Made by a program: the position numbers and the translations under genes. Positions 1-6,870 of a stretch of DNA of 64,000 nucleotides are shown piece after piece. The DNA lies in NCBI GenBank assembly GCA_019509785.1, contig JAEKLQ010000023.1, forward strand, positions 62,001 through 126,000. Direction: 5' to 3'. The notes beneath the pieces are model-generated. The model was given only the letters and a program-made list of their open reading frames with translations. It did not search any database and was not told the origin of the DNA. Each line of letters opens with the position of its first letter. Positions within the stretch are counted from its first letter, which is position 1. Source of the DNA: Fibrobacterota bacterium (GTDB taxonomy: Bacteria > Fibrobacterota > Fibrobacteria > UBA11236).

Positions 1-485
1 TCCCGCTCATGGAGTCGGGCCACTTGACCTGCGTGGCCAACGATTACGGATGGGACGAAGTATTCGCCCGCGGGGTGGAAGCCTACGGGAAGCCGGGCGA
101 TATGCTGGTGTTGTTATCGACCAGCGGTAACTCGCCCAACGTGGTGAAGGCGGCCATCGCGGCCCGCCGCGCCGGCTTGAAAATCCTGTTGCTGTTGGGC
201 AGGGAGGGCGGCGCCCTTAAAGGACAGGGCGACCTCGAGATCATCGTCCCAGGGCTGAATTCCGATCGCATCCAGGAAATCCACATGCAGGTCCTGCACA
301 TCCTGATCGAAGGGGTGGAGCGGGAGATGTTCCCGGAGAATTATGCGGAAGCGGCTTCCGCGGATGGGCGGCCTAAGGCGGACGATCGGCCTAAGTCTGC
401 CGAGCAAACCCGAGGGGACGATCGTCCTCAGGATTGGGCGCCGCGTACTACTCCGGAACGCGCCTCACGTCGTCTTCGCCAATAG
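1..485 (+). CDS. gmhA: Phosphoheptose isomerase (SIS domain), 5' end outside window
   Basis: The reading frame is open from base 3, so this is the C-terminal part (about 160 residues) of a longer protein. It carries the sugar isomerase signature: ANDYGWDEVFAR, then the phosphate-binding loop STSGNSPNV, then RIQEIHMQVLHILIEGVE, which matches the end of GmhA. GmhA converts sedoheptulose 7-phosphate to D-glycero-D-manno-heptose 7-phosphate in the cytoplasm, for lipopolysaccharide core or S-layer heptose. The last 45 or so residues form a charged tail (GRPKADDRPK-like repeats) beyond the usual GmhA end. The stop codon overlaps the 3' end of the convergent nucleotidyltransferase gene by 21 bases. 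A DiaA-type SIS protein is the main alternative. Confidence 0.85.
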   Translation, partial: PLMESGHLTCVANDYGWDEVFARGVEAYGKPGDMLVLLSTSGNSPNVVKAAIAARRAGLKILLLLGREGGALKGQGDLEIIVPGLNSDRIQEIHMQVLHILIEGVEREMFPENYAEAASADGRPKADDRPKSAEQTRGDDRPQDWAPRTTPERASRRLRQ

Positions 486-1031
486 ACGCTCGCAAGCCTT
501 AGCGGACCGGGCCCCGAACCCTTTGCAGAGCTTACGGATCAAATCGAGATCAAGACGGCCCGCTTGCACGCGAAGAACCCCTTCGGCGTCTTCTAGATCC
601 TTTGGGCCTCCAGCGTAGAGCTTGAGCGCGATGAGATCTTCGGCGGAAGCGATTCGCAAGCGCATCCCGTCCCAGCTCTCTTCAATCACCCTGTCCCAGA
701 ATACCGATTCGAGCTTTCTTATTCCGCCGATCAAATCCGCTTGGTTGCCGGCTTCATCCTTGATCCTAACCACGAATCCAAGGGGATCACCGGGTTCGCC
801 CATTCTCAATTCGGTTTGAAAACCATTGCTTCTGAGACGTTCCGCAAGCTGGTCGATGTCGAATGTGCTCCCGCGTAAACTGAGCAGGGCATCCGCGTCC
901 AAACTGGCTCGTACCCATCCATGGTAAGCAACAGCCATCGCGCCGATTACGGCCCAGTTTGCCCCGGCCTCATCCAGAACTTTTCCTATTGCGGCTAGGA
1001 GATGCGGGGAGTCGGCGAACTTATTGCTCAT
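465..1031 (-). CDS. Nucleotidyltransferase-fold protein, toxin-antitoxin-like
   Basis: A 188-residue protein with the minimal nucleotidyltransferase pattern near residues 28-48: GAMAVAYHG, then R, then a DAD acidic pair that would hold metal and NTP. A later ASAEDLIALKLYAGGPKDLED segment is typical of AbiEii/DUF6036-type nucleotidyltransferases, which often act as toxins or antitoxins by transferring nucleotides to tRNA or protein. The ATG overlaps the stop codon of the small upstream gene, so the two are probably translationally coupled. No HEPN partner is visible. The fold assignment is reasonably safe; the toxin-antitoxin role is inferred from the family and the gene pairing. Confidence 0.7.
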   Translation of the reverse strand: MSNKFADSPHLLAAIGKVLDEAGANWAVIGAMAVAYHGWVRASLDADALLSLRGSTFDIDQLAERLRSNGFQTELRMGEPGDPLGFVVRIKDEAGNQADLIGGIRKLESVFWDRVIEESWDGMRLRIASAEDLIALKLYAGGPKDLEDAEGVLRVQAGRLDLDLIRKLCKGFGARSAKACERLLAKTT

Positions 1032-1200
1032 CTGGGTATTTCGATATGGCGGTTGCCCCGCGACGGCGTTCCCCCATTTCTCGCAGTTTGCGCATGAGCT
1101 TGGAATGCTCTACGAAGAGATCCAGCCGCTGGGCCGGCGTTAGCCTGCGCGCCTGCTCGATCAGGCCCGCCTTCAGGAAATCCGCGTTCTTGGACAGCAT
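1021..1200 (-). CDS. Small helical protein coupled to nucleotidyltransferase
   Basis: A 59-codon ORF, ATG to TAA, whose last 11 bases overlap the start of the nucleotidyltransferase gene (stop at 1021-1023, next ATG at 1031). The product is charged and predicted to be helical: MLSKNADFLKAGLIEQARRL at the N-terminus, then TPAQRLDLFVEHSKLMRKLREM. It has the size and position of a partner or antitoxin subunit. It matches no family I can name. The overlap and the continuous sensible composition support it as real. There is no clear Shine-Dalgarno sequence before the ATG. Confidence 0.6.
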   Translation of the reverse strand: MLSKNADFLKAGLIEQARRLTPAQRLDLFVEHSKLMRKLREMGERRRGATAISKYPDEQ

Positions 1201-1264
1201 GGCTTAAAGATACCGCGTTTTGACCTGAGAAGGAAGCCCGGTTCCGCTTAGACCGCTCCCGTTT

Positions 1265-2278
1265 TCAGACCTTGTAGTAGCCCCGGTACCATTCCACGAA
1301 GCGCCCGATCCCCGTCTCCACCGTGGTCGCGGGCTTGAAGCCCACGTCCCGCACGAGATCGGAGACATCGGCGGCGGTTTCCGGCACATCGCCCGGCTGC
1401 AAGGGGAGCATGTTGATTTGCGCCTTCTTCCCCAGCTTGTCCTCTAGCGTGTGGATGTAGTGCATCAATTCCACCGGGGAACTGTTGCCGATATTGTAGA
1501 TGCGGTACGGCGCCTTGGAAGTGCCCGGGTCCGGATGCGCCCCGCTCCAATCGGGATTGGGCTTGGCGGTATTGAAGGTCACCCGGTAAACGCCTTCGAC
1601 GATGTCGTCCACGTAGGTGAAGTCGCGCCGGTGGTGGCCGCCGTTGAAAACGTCGATGGGTTTGCCGGCCAGGATATTCTTGGTGAAGATGAAGAGGGCC
1701 ATGTCGGGGCGGCCCCAGGGCCCGTAGACGGTGAAGAAGCGCAGGCCCGTGGTGGGCAGCGCGAACAGGTTGCTGTAGGTGTGGGCCATCAACTCGTTGG
1801 CCTTCTTAGACGCCGCGTAGAGGCTCAAAGGATGATCCACGTTATGGTGGATGGAGAAGGGCAAGGTGGTGTTGGCGCCGTACACCGAACTGCTCGAGGC
1901 ATAGGCTAAGTGCTCCACCTTGTGGTAGCGGCAGGCCTCCAGGATGTTCAGGAAGCCCACGATATTCGCATCGATATAGGCCCGCGGGTTTTCGATGCTG
2001 TAGCGCACGCCTGCCTGGGCGGCCAGGTTCACCACCCTGGTCGGGCGGTAGGTAACGAAGATCCGCTCGATGGCCGCCTTGTCCTCCAGTTGCGCCTTTT
2101 CGAAAGTGAACCGGCTGTCGGGAGTGAGCTGCGCCAATCGGGCCTGCTTCAAGGCGGGATCGTAGTAGTCGTTGACGCAATCCAAGCCCACCACGGTGTG
2201 CCCGCGTTCCAGGCAAAGCTTGCTGAGATGGAATCCGATGAATCCGGCCGCGCCGGTAATGAGCAGGGTTTCGGGCAT
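1265..2278 (-). CDS. NAD-dependent epimerase, UDP-glucuronate 4-epimerase-like
   Basis: A 337-residue short-chain dehydrogenase of the extended type. The NAD-binding motif GAAGFIG is at residues 8-14, the YASSSSVYG segment follows, and the catalytic Tyr-Lys pair is in YAASKK near residue 154. The sequence [16 protein letters not shown] and the [12 protein letters not shown] segment are characteristic of UDP-glucuronate 4-epimerases (CapI/LspL), which give UDP-galacturonate. The open frame extends further upstream, but the N-terminal motif fixes the start at the ATG at 2278. The dehydrogenase at 2987-4282 on the same strand is a likely pathway partner. WbpP/TviC-type UDP-GlcNAc 4-epimerase is a less likely alternative. 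Confidence 0.85.
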   Translation of the reverse strand: MPETLLITGAAGFIGFHLSKLCLERGHTVVGLDCVNDYYDPALKQARLAQLTPDSRFTFEKAQLEDKAAIERIFVTYRPTRVVNLAAQAGVRYSIENPRAYIDANIVGFLNILEACRYHKVEHLAYASSSSVYGANTTLPFSIHHNVDHPLSLYAASKKANELMAHTYSNLFALPTTGLRFFTVYGPWGRPDMALFIFTKNILAGKPIDVFNGGHHRRDFTYVDDIVEGVYRVTFNTAKPNPDWSGAHPDPGTSKAPYRIYNIGNSSPVELMHYIHTLEDKLGKKAQINMLPLQPGDVPETAADVSDLVRDVGFKPATTVETGIGRFVEWYRGYYKV

Positions 2279-2409
2279 GGAAGGAAAACGTAAAAAAGAA
2301 CGTGGCCGTCCGCACTTCGGGGATTGTTGGAGAGGGTTAAAATGAATGGCCGTTGTCGCTTCGGGTTTGCGGATGCCATGGGGCGGGGTAGGTGCACTAC
2401 AGAAAGGGC

Positions 2410-2456
2410 TGGCGCGCCAATGGAGCGCCATTCGGCGCGCCAAAGTAGCGCCGAAC
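2410..2456. repeat. Palindrome-rich repeat, first cluster
   Basis: The gene-free stretch 2279-2588 holds two related palindromic blocks. This first one starts with the self-complementary TGGCGCGCCA (2410-2419), continues through TGGAGCGCCA, and contains an inverted repeat TTCGGCGC (2431-2438) / GCGCCGAA (2448-2455) around the loop GCCAAAGTA. The eight-base GGCGCGCC word recurs within it. It looks like an intergenic REP-type element, not coding sequence. No transposase is adjacent. Confidence 0.6.
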
Positions 2457-2500
2457 GTTGGCTTGATGCCTTCGGATACAGCGGATTGACGTACTGAGCG

Positions 2501-2542
2501 GGCGCGCCATTGGAGCGCCGGATGTAGCTCCAATGGCGCGCC
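2501..2542. repeat. 16-bp perfect inverted repeat, second palindrome block
   Basis: GGCGCGCCATTGGAGC (2501-2516) and its exact reverse complement (2527-2542) flank the ten-base loop GCCGGATGTA. The loop resembles that of the first block (GCCAAAGTA), and the arms reuse the same GGCGCGCC and GGAGCGCC words. The stem is long and GC-rich but no T-run follows, so a plain terminator is unlikely. It lies 46 bases before the GTG start of the ribbon-helix-helix-like gene and could also act as a regulatory site. Confidence 0.7.
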
Positions 2543-2588
2543 ACGGTTTTAGACCCCAATGCGCCGGGGGATATGAAAGGGAGGAATC

Positions 2589-2948
2589 GTGACGGAAAGA
2601 GAGTTCGGATGGGATTGGATGGAGGACGAGTACCGCCCCGGTAAACCACGCACGGATGCGGAATTCAAGGAAGCCTTGCGTCGGGCGGCGTACGGGCGCA
2701 GGCCTCGGACCGAAATCGACCTTTACCGGGAATGGGCCAAGGAACAGCGGAAGGATATCCGCATCAGCATGCGGATCAGCAGCACGGACGTGATGAAACT
2801 GAAGGCATTGGCCCGCATGCGGGCCGCCAAATTCAGGACCTATGTTGTCGAGATTCTGAAGCGCGAAATCAGCTTAGAGGAAGAGAGGCTTGCCAGCCTG
2901 AAGATCAAGCGGCAAGCTCGCGCGGCAGTGGGGGAAGAAGAGGGATAG
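2589..2948 (+). CDS. Ribbon-helix-helix-like (BrnA/CopG-type) protein, orphan
   Basis: A 119-residue protein starting at GTG behind a strong GGGAGG ribosome-binding site at 2579-2584. The segment KDIRISMRISSTDVMKLKAL followed by two predicted helices (ARMRAAKFRTYVVEILKREI) looks like the strand-helix-helix DNA-binding unit of CopG/BrnA antitoxins. The tail is a charged helix. I found no BrnT-like or other toxin ORF on either side, so it may be an orphan antitoxin or a stand-alone regulator. The palindromes just upstream could be its operator, which is a guess. Confidence 0.6.
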   Translation: MTEREFGWDWMEDEYRPGKPRTDAEFKEALRRAAYGRRPRTEIDLYREWAKEQRKDIRISMRISSTDVMKLKALARMRAAKFRTYVVEILKREISLEEERLASLKIKRQARAAVGEEEG

Positions 2949-2986
2949 GGCTGGAACCCTGAGGATAGGGCCACAACCCTGCAGGG

Positions 2987-4282
2987 CTATAGCCGCCAGA
3001 GGGTGATGCCCGCCGGAATCTTGTCGCGCGGCAACAGGTTCTTGATGTCCGCGACCACTCCCTTGCCGCCCCTCAGAAGGCGCTGGGGCAACGCCCAACC
3101 TTCCTTCTTGAATTGATCGTGGGCGACCGCTAGCACCACGGCCACGGCCGGTTTCAGCTTATCCAACGGAATGGGATCCTCGCCGTATTCGTGTTTGGCC
3201 TCTTCCGGGTAGGCCATCGGATCGGTCACCTGCACTTCGAAACCGAAGCTACGCAGCTCGGCGATGATGTCCACCACCTTGGTGTTGCGGATGTCGGAAA
3301 CGTTTTCCTTGAAGGTAAGGCCCAGCACGGTGATGACCGGGCGGTTGCCGTCGAAGCTGACATTGCCCAGCTTCAGGAGTTCCTTGGTCATCTCGCGGGC
3401 GATGAAGCGGCCCATGCTATCGTTGATGCGGCGGCCCGCCAGGATCACCTGCGGGATATAGCCCACCTGCTCGGCCTTATGGGTGAGATAGTAAGGATCG
3501 ACTCCGATGCAATGCCCGCCCACCAGCCCCGGTTGGAACTTGAGGAAGTTCCATTTGGTGCCGGCCGCGGCCAGGACGTCGCTCGTGTCGATGCCGAGGC
3601 GATGGAAAATCACCGACAATTCGTTCACCAGGGAAATGTTCAGATCGCGTTGGGTGTTTTCGATGACCTTGGCCGCTTCCGCCACCTTGATGGACGAGGC
3701 CTTGAACACGCCTGCGGTCACCACCTGGGAATAGGTCTCCGCCACGATGTCCAGCGTCTCCGCATCCATGCCGGAAACCACCTTGGTGATGCGGGTGAAG
3801 GTATGCTCATGGTCGCCGGGGTTGATGCGCTCGGGGGAGTAGCCCACCTTGAAGTCCACCCCGCATTTCATCCCCGATTCCTTCTCCAGGACTGGAACGC
3901 AATCTTCCTCGGTCGCGCCGGGATAAACGGTGGACTCGTAGACCACGATGGCGCCCTTCTTGAGGTTGCGGCCGACCGTGAGGGATGCCTTCTTGAGCGG
4001 CGTGAGATCGGGGCGGTTGGCGGTGTCCACCGGCGTGGGCACGGTGACGATGACGAAATCGGCTTCTTTGATGCGGGCGGCATCCAAGGTCCAATCCACC
4101 GTCGACTTCGCGATCTCTTCCGAGTTCACGTCGTGGTTGCGGTCGATATTGCGCTTGAGCTCATCGATGCGCTGGGGGTTGATATCGAACGCGATGACGC
4201 GCTGGACCCGTCCGAAGTAAACCGCGATGGGCATGCCCACATAACCGAGGCCGACCACGGCGATTTGACGATTCTTGCTCAT
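2987..4282 (-). CDS. UDP-N-acetyl-hexosamine 6-dehydrogenase (TviB/WbpO/WecC-like)
   Basis: A 431-residue nucleotide-sugar dehydrogenase that oxidises C6 of a UDP-N-acetylhexosamine with NAD to give a uronic acid. The N-terminal Rossmann motif GLGYVG is at residues 11-16. The middle domain has KVAEAAKVIENTQRDLNIS. The catalytic cysteine is in GGHCIGVDPYYL near residue 257. The C-terminal UDP-binding domain begins at LGLTFKENVSDIRN. Length and motifs fit the Vi-polysaccharide TviB/WbpO group, and UDP-ManNAc dehydrogenase (WecC) is close. A wecB gene lies at 34.3 kb. The start follows an AAGGAAACGGGA ribosome site. It is divergent from mrp. Confidence 0.88.
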   Translation of the reverse strand: MSKNRQIAVVGLGYVGMPIAVYFGRVQRVIAFDINPQRIDELKRNIDRNHDVNSEEIAKSTVDWTLDAARIKEADFVIVTVPTPVDTANRPDLTPLKKASLTVGRNLKKGAIVVYESTVYPGATEEDCVPVLEKESGMKCGVDFKVGYSPERINPGDHEHTFTRITKVVSGMDAETLDIVAETYSQVVTAGVFKASSIKVAEAAKVIENTQRDLNISLVNELSVIFHRLGIDTSDVLAAAGTKWNFLKFQPGLVGGHCIGVDPYYLTHKAEQVGYIPQVILAGRRINDSMGRFIAREMTKELLKLGNVSFDGNRPVITVLGLTFKENVSDIRNTKVVDIIAELRSFGFEVQVTDPMAYPEEAKHEYGEDPIPLDKLKPAVAVVLAVAHDQFKKEGWALPQRLLRGGKGVVADIKNLLPRDKIPAGITLWRL

Positions 4283-4357
4283 TCCCGTTTCCTTTCCGTA
4301 ACCCGAACCACAGAGCGGTTTCTAAGATAGAATCGGAAAGCTATATTTTGTCCCCCC

Positions 4358-5470
4358 ATGCCCGCCGTATCCGAAAACCAAGTCCTGGAAGCCTTAAGAA
4401 GCGTAAACGATCCCGACTTGGATAAGGATATCGTCGCGCTTGACTTCGTCAAGAATTTGAAGATCACCGGCGGGGCGGTGAAATTCGACGTCCAGTTGAC
4501 CACTCCCGCCTGCCCGGTAAAAGAGGACCTCAAGGCCCAATGCATCCAGGCCGTCAACGCCATCCCCGGGGTGACCTCCGTAGACGTCAACATGACGGCC
4601 CAGGTAACCCGCACCTCCACCTCGAAAAAGACCGATCTGCTCAAGGACGTACGCCACGTGATAGCCGTGGCCTCGGGCAAGGGGGGGGTGGGCAAGTCCA
4701 CGGCGACGGCTAATCTGGCGGTCGCATTGGCCCAGACTGGCGCCCAGGTAGGCGTACTCGATGCCGACATCTACGGCCCCTCGATGAACATGATGTTCCA
4801 GGTACGCGAGTCCCCGGTCCTGGACGACAAGCAGAAGTTGCATCCGGTGGTGGTCAACGGCATCAAGATCGTCTCCATGGCCATGTTCGCCGACGATGAG
4901 AAGCCGGTCATTTGGCGCGGCCCCATGGTCTCCCAGATGATCCAGAACTTCGTCCACAACGTAGTCTGGGGCTCCCTCGACTATCTGCTCATCGACATGC
5001 CCCCGGGCACCGGCGACGTGCAATTGACCCTTACCCAGAGCGCTCCCATATCCGGCGGCGTCATCGTGACCACGCCGCAGGACGTGTCCGTGCTGGACGC
5101 CAAAAAGGGCCTCAAGATGTTCCAGAAGGTCTCCGTGCCCGTACTCGGCATCATCGAGAACATGAGCTACTTCATCTGCGACAACTGCGAGAAGAAGCAT
5201 TACATCTTCCGGCAGGGGGGCGGTCGGCGCATCTCCCAGTCCCTGGGCGTCCCGTTCCTCGGGGAAATCCCCATCGAGCCCGAAGTGGCCATAGGCGGGG
5301 ACGCGGGGCTGCCCATCGTAGAGAAGAACCCCGCATCGGAATCAGCCGCGGCCTACCGCCGCATCGCCGGGCTCCTCGCCTCCGAACTCTCGGTCTTGTC
5401 CGCGGCCCAGAGCGGGGTCCTGGGGGAATTCGACTACGCCTGGGACAGCCTCCCGAAAGCGAGCGCTTGA
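4358..5470 (+). CDS. mrp: Mrp/NBP35-type iron-sulfur cluster carrier ATPase
   Basis: A 370-residue protein with an N-terminal MIP18/DUF59 domain (about residues 5-85) and a P-loop ATPase domain with the deviant Walker A GKGGVGKST near residue 106. Later motifs are DADIYGPSM and DMPPGTGD. A CxxC pair (CDNC, near residue 274) is the dimer-bridging Fe-S site of this family. The protein carries and delivers 4Fe-4S clusters in the cytoplasm. A DUF971 gene follows 8 bases downstream, a common pairing. A TATATT box sits 10 bases before the ATG with no Shine-Dalgarno sequence, so the leader may be very short. Confidence 0.92.
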   Translation: MPAVSENQVLEALRSVNDPDLDKDIVALDFVKNLKITGGAVKFDVQLTTPACPVKEDLKAQCIQAVNAIPGVTSVDVNMTAQVTRTSTSKKTDLLKDVRHVIAVASGKGGVGKSTATANLAVALAQTGAQVGVLDADIYGPSMNMMFQVRESPVLDDKQKLHPVVVNGIKIVSMAMFADDEKPVIWRGPMVSQMIQNFVHNVVWGSLDYLLIDMPPGTGDVQLTLTQSAPISGGVIVTTPQDVSVLDAKKGLKMFQKVSVPVLGIIENMSYFICDNCEKKHYIFRQGGGRRISQSLGVPFLGEIPIEPEVAIGGDAGLPIVEKNPASESAAAYRRIAGLLASELSVLSAAQSGVLGEFDYAWDSLPKASA

Positions 5471-5478
5471 AACGAACT

Positions 5479-5805
5479 ATGGCCGATCCCCAGCAATCCT
5501 TCGCGAAGGTTATCGCACCCACCTCCTTGTCCCGCGCCGAACCCGATATCCTGGTCGTCGCATGGAACGACGGATCGATCTCGCGCTACCCAGCCCGTTT
5601 CTTGCGGTCCGCCTGCCCCTGCGCAGCCTGCGTGAACGAATGGACCGGCGAGAAGATGCTGGACGAAGCCCGCATCCCCAAGGACATCCACCCCGTACGC
5701 CTGATCTCGGTGGGCCGCTACGCGATGGCCATCCACTGGTCCGATGGCCACAAGACGGGGATCTACGCCTACGATTACTTGAGGAAGTTAAGCCCCGGCC
5801 CCTGA
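5479..5805 (+). CDS. DUF971 domain protein
   Basis: A 108-residue protein equivalent to the N-terminal domain of gamma-butyrobetaine hydroxylase. It has the typical order: WNDGSISRYPARFLR, then a CPCAACVNEWTG cysteine cluster, then a C-terminal GRYAMAIHWSDGHKTGIY segment. In this family the cysteines bind zinc or sit near an Fe-S site, and stand-alone copies are frequently next to mrp or Fe-S assembly genes. It starts 8 bases after the mrp stop and should be co-transcribed with it. Its exact biochemical role is not established. Confidence 0.85.
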   Translation: MADPQQSFAKVIAPTSLSRAEPDILVVAWNDGSISRYPARFLRSACPCAACVNEWTGEKMLDEARIPKDIHPVRLISVGRYAMAIHWSDGHKTGIYAYDYLRKLSPGP

Positions 5806-5913
5806 CGGCACCGACGGGGAATAGGCCCTCCCCTTGCAAAGGCTTGAGGGACGCCGACTTAGAATTGTAGATTAGACGGACGATATCGCTTTTGGCGGGG
5901 GAGTCGCACAGCA

Positions 5914-6744
5914 TTGGTCGATCAAAACGAACAGCTCTATTTCCGCGATCTCTATCGGCATGCCATCATCACGCCGGATGAGGAGAAGGACTTGGTGCAA
6001 CGCATCAAGAGGGGCGATTCCAAATCCATGCATCGCCTCATCCTGGGCAACCTGCGCTTCGTGGTTTCCATCGCCCGGCGCTACCAGGGCAAAGGGCTTT
6101 CGCTTCTCGAGCTGATCAACGAAGGCAACCTCGGACTCTATAAGGCCGCCAAGCGTTACGATCCTTCCCGCGAAGTCAAGTTCATCTCCTATGCCGTCTG
6201 GTGGATCCGCCAATCGATCCAGAAGGCGCTGTTCGAACAGGTGGGCGCCGTGCGCGTGCCCCCCAACAAGCTGGCCATGGTCAACCGCTTCAAGAAGGCG
6301 CTGGTCCAGAACGGCGGCGATTACGAGAAGACCATCTCGCTTCCCGACTTCGTCGAGTACGAGCAGGAAATCGCCGAGATCATGGAGAAGATCGCCGACG
6401 TCTCCCTGAACGCGCCCCTGGGCGCGGAGAGCGACGGCCGCGATCCGGTCACCACCCTGATGGACGTGCTCGGCAACGAGGGCAACCAAGAGCCCGACAA
6501 CGAGAAGGCGGAGCTCTCGCGCGTCATCGATTCGGTGCTCGGGCAGATGTCCGAACGCGAGGAGAAGGTGCTGCGCATGTACTACGGCATCAACTATTCC
6601 CGCGAGTTCACCTTGGACGAAATCGGCAAGGAACTGAAGCTGACGCGCGAACGCGTGCGCCAGATCAAGAACAAATCCCTCCGCAAGCTGCTCCGCTCCA
6701 AGGAGTCGAAGGACAAGCTGATGCCCTTCGTCTCCGAAAACTGA
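5914..6744 (+). CDS. rpoD: RNA polymerase sigma-70 factor, RpoD/SigA type without region 1.1
   Basis: A 276-residue sigma factor. Region 1.2 (LYFRDLYRHAIITPDEE) is near the N-terminus, region 2 includes NLRFVVSIARRYQGKGLSLL and the -10 recognition segment FISYAVWWIRQSI, region 3 follows, and region 4 carries the helix-turn-helix LTRERVRQIKNKSLRKL. The short form without region 1.1 is usual for primary sigma factors in the Bacteroidetes/FCB group, and a RpoS-like group 2 factor is the alternative. The start is TTG, chosen because no ATG or GTG lies upstream in frame and GGGGGAG sits at 5897-5903. It stands alone between convergent-safe neighbours. Confidence 0.9.
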   Translation: MVDQNEQLYFRDLYRHAIITPDEEKDLVQRIKRGDSKSMHRLILGNLRFVVSIARRYQGKGLSLLELINEGNLGLYKAAKRYDPSREVKFISYAVWWIRQSIQKALFEQVGAVRVPPNKLAMVNRFKKALVQNGGDYEKTISLPDFVEYEQEIAEIMEKIADVSLNAPLGAESDGRDPVTTLMDVLGNEGNQEPDNEKAELSRVIDSVLGQMSEREEKVLRMYYGINYSREFTLDEIGKELKLTRERVRQIKNKSLRKLLRSKESKDKLMPFVSEN

Positions 6745-6856
6745 CCCCGCCCTGCGGCCCCGCCCTGCGGTCCCGCGCCCCGCCATTCGCTGAAATCGCC
6801 CTCCGCCCTCTCTCCGGCCCGTCCTTTCCTTGCGGATCCCCAAAAATCCATAATGC

Positions 6857-6862
6857 TATAAT
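6857..6862 (+). promoter_or_regulatory. TATAAT -10 box 8 bases before start (possible leaderless mRNA)
   Basis: A perfect TATAAT ends 8 bases before the ATG of the TPR protein, and no Shine-Dalgarno sequence lies between. Transcription from this box would begin about at the start codon. A TTGCGG at 6830-6835 is too far away (21-base spacer) to be a convincing -35. Confidence 0.45.
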
Positions 6863-6870
6863 CGGCTGAT

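Noticed and set aside
3191-4330. 379-residue plus-strand ORF opposite the dehydrogenase gene
   Set aside because: It lies antisense to a clear dehydrogenase gene, has His/Asp/Gly-rich composition typical of GC-rich shadow frames, and shows no domain.
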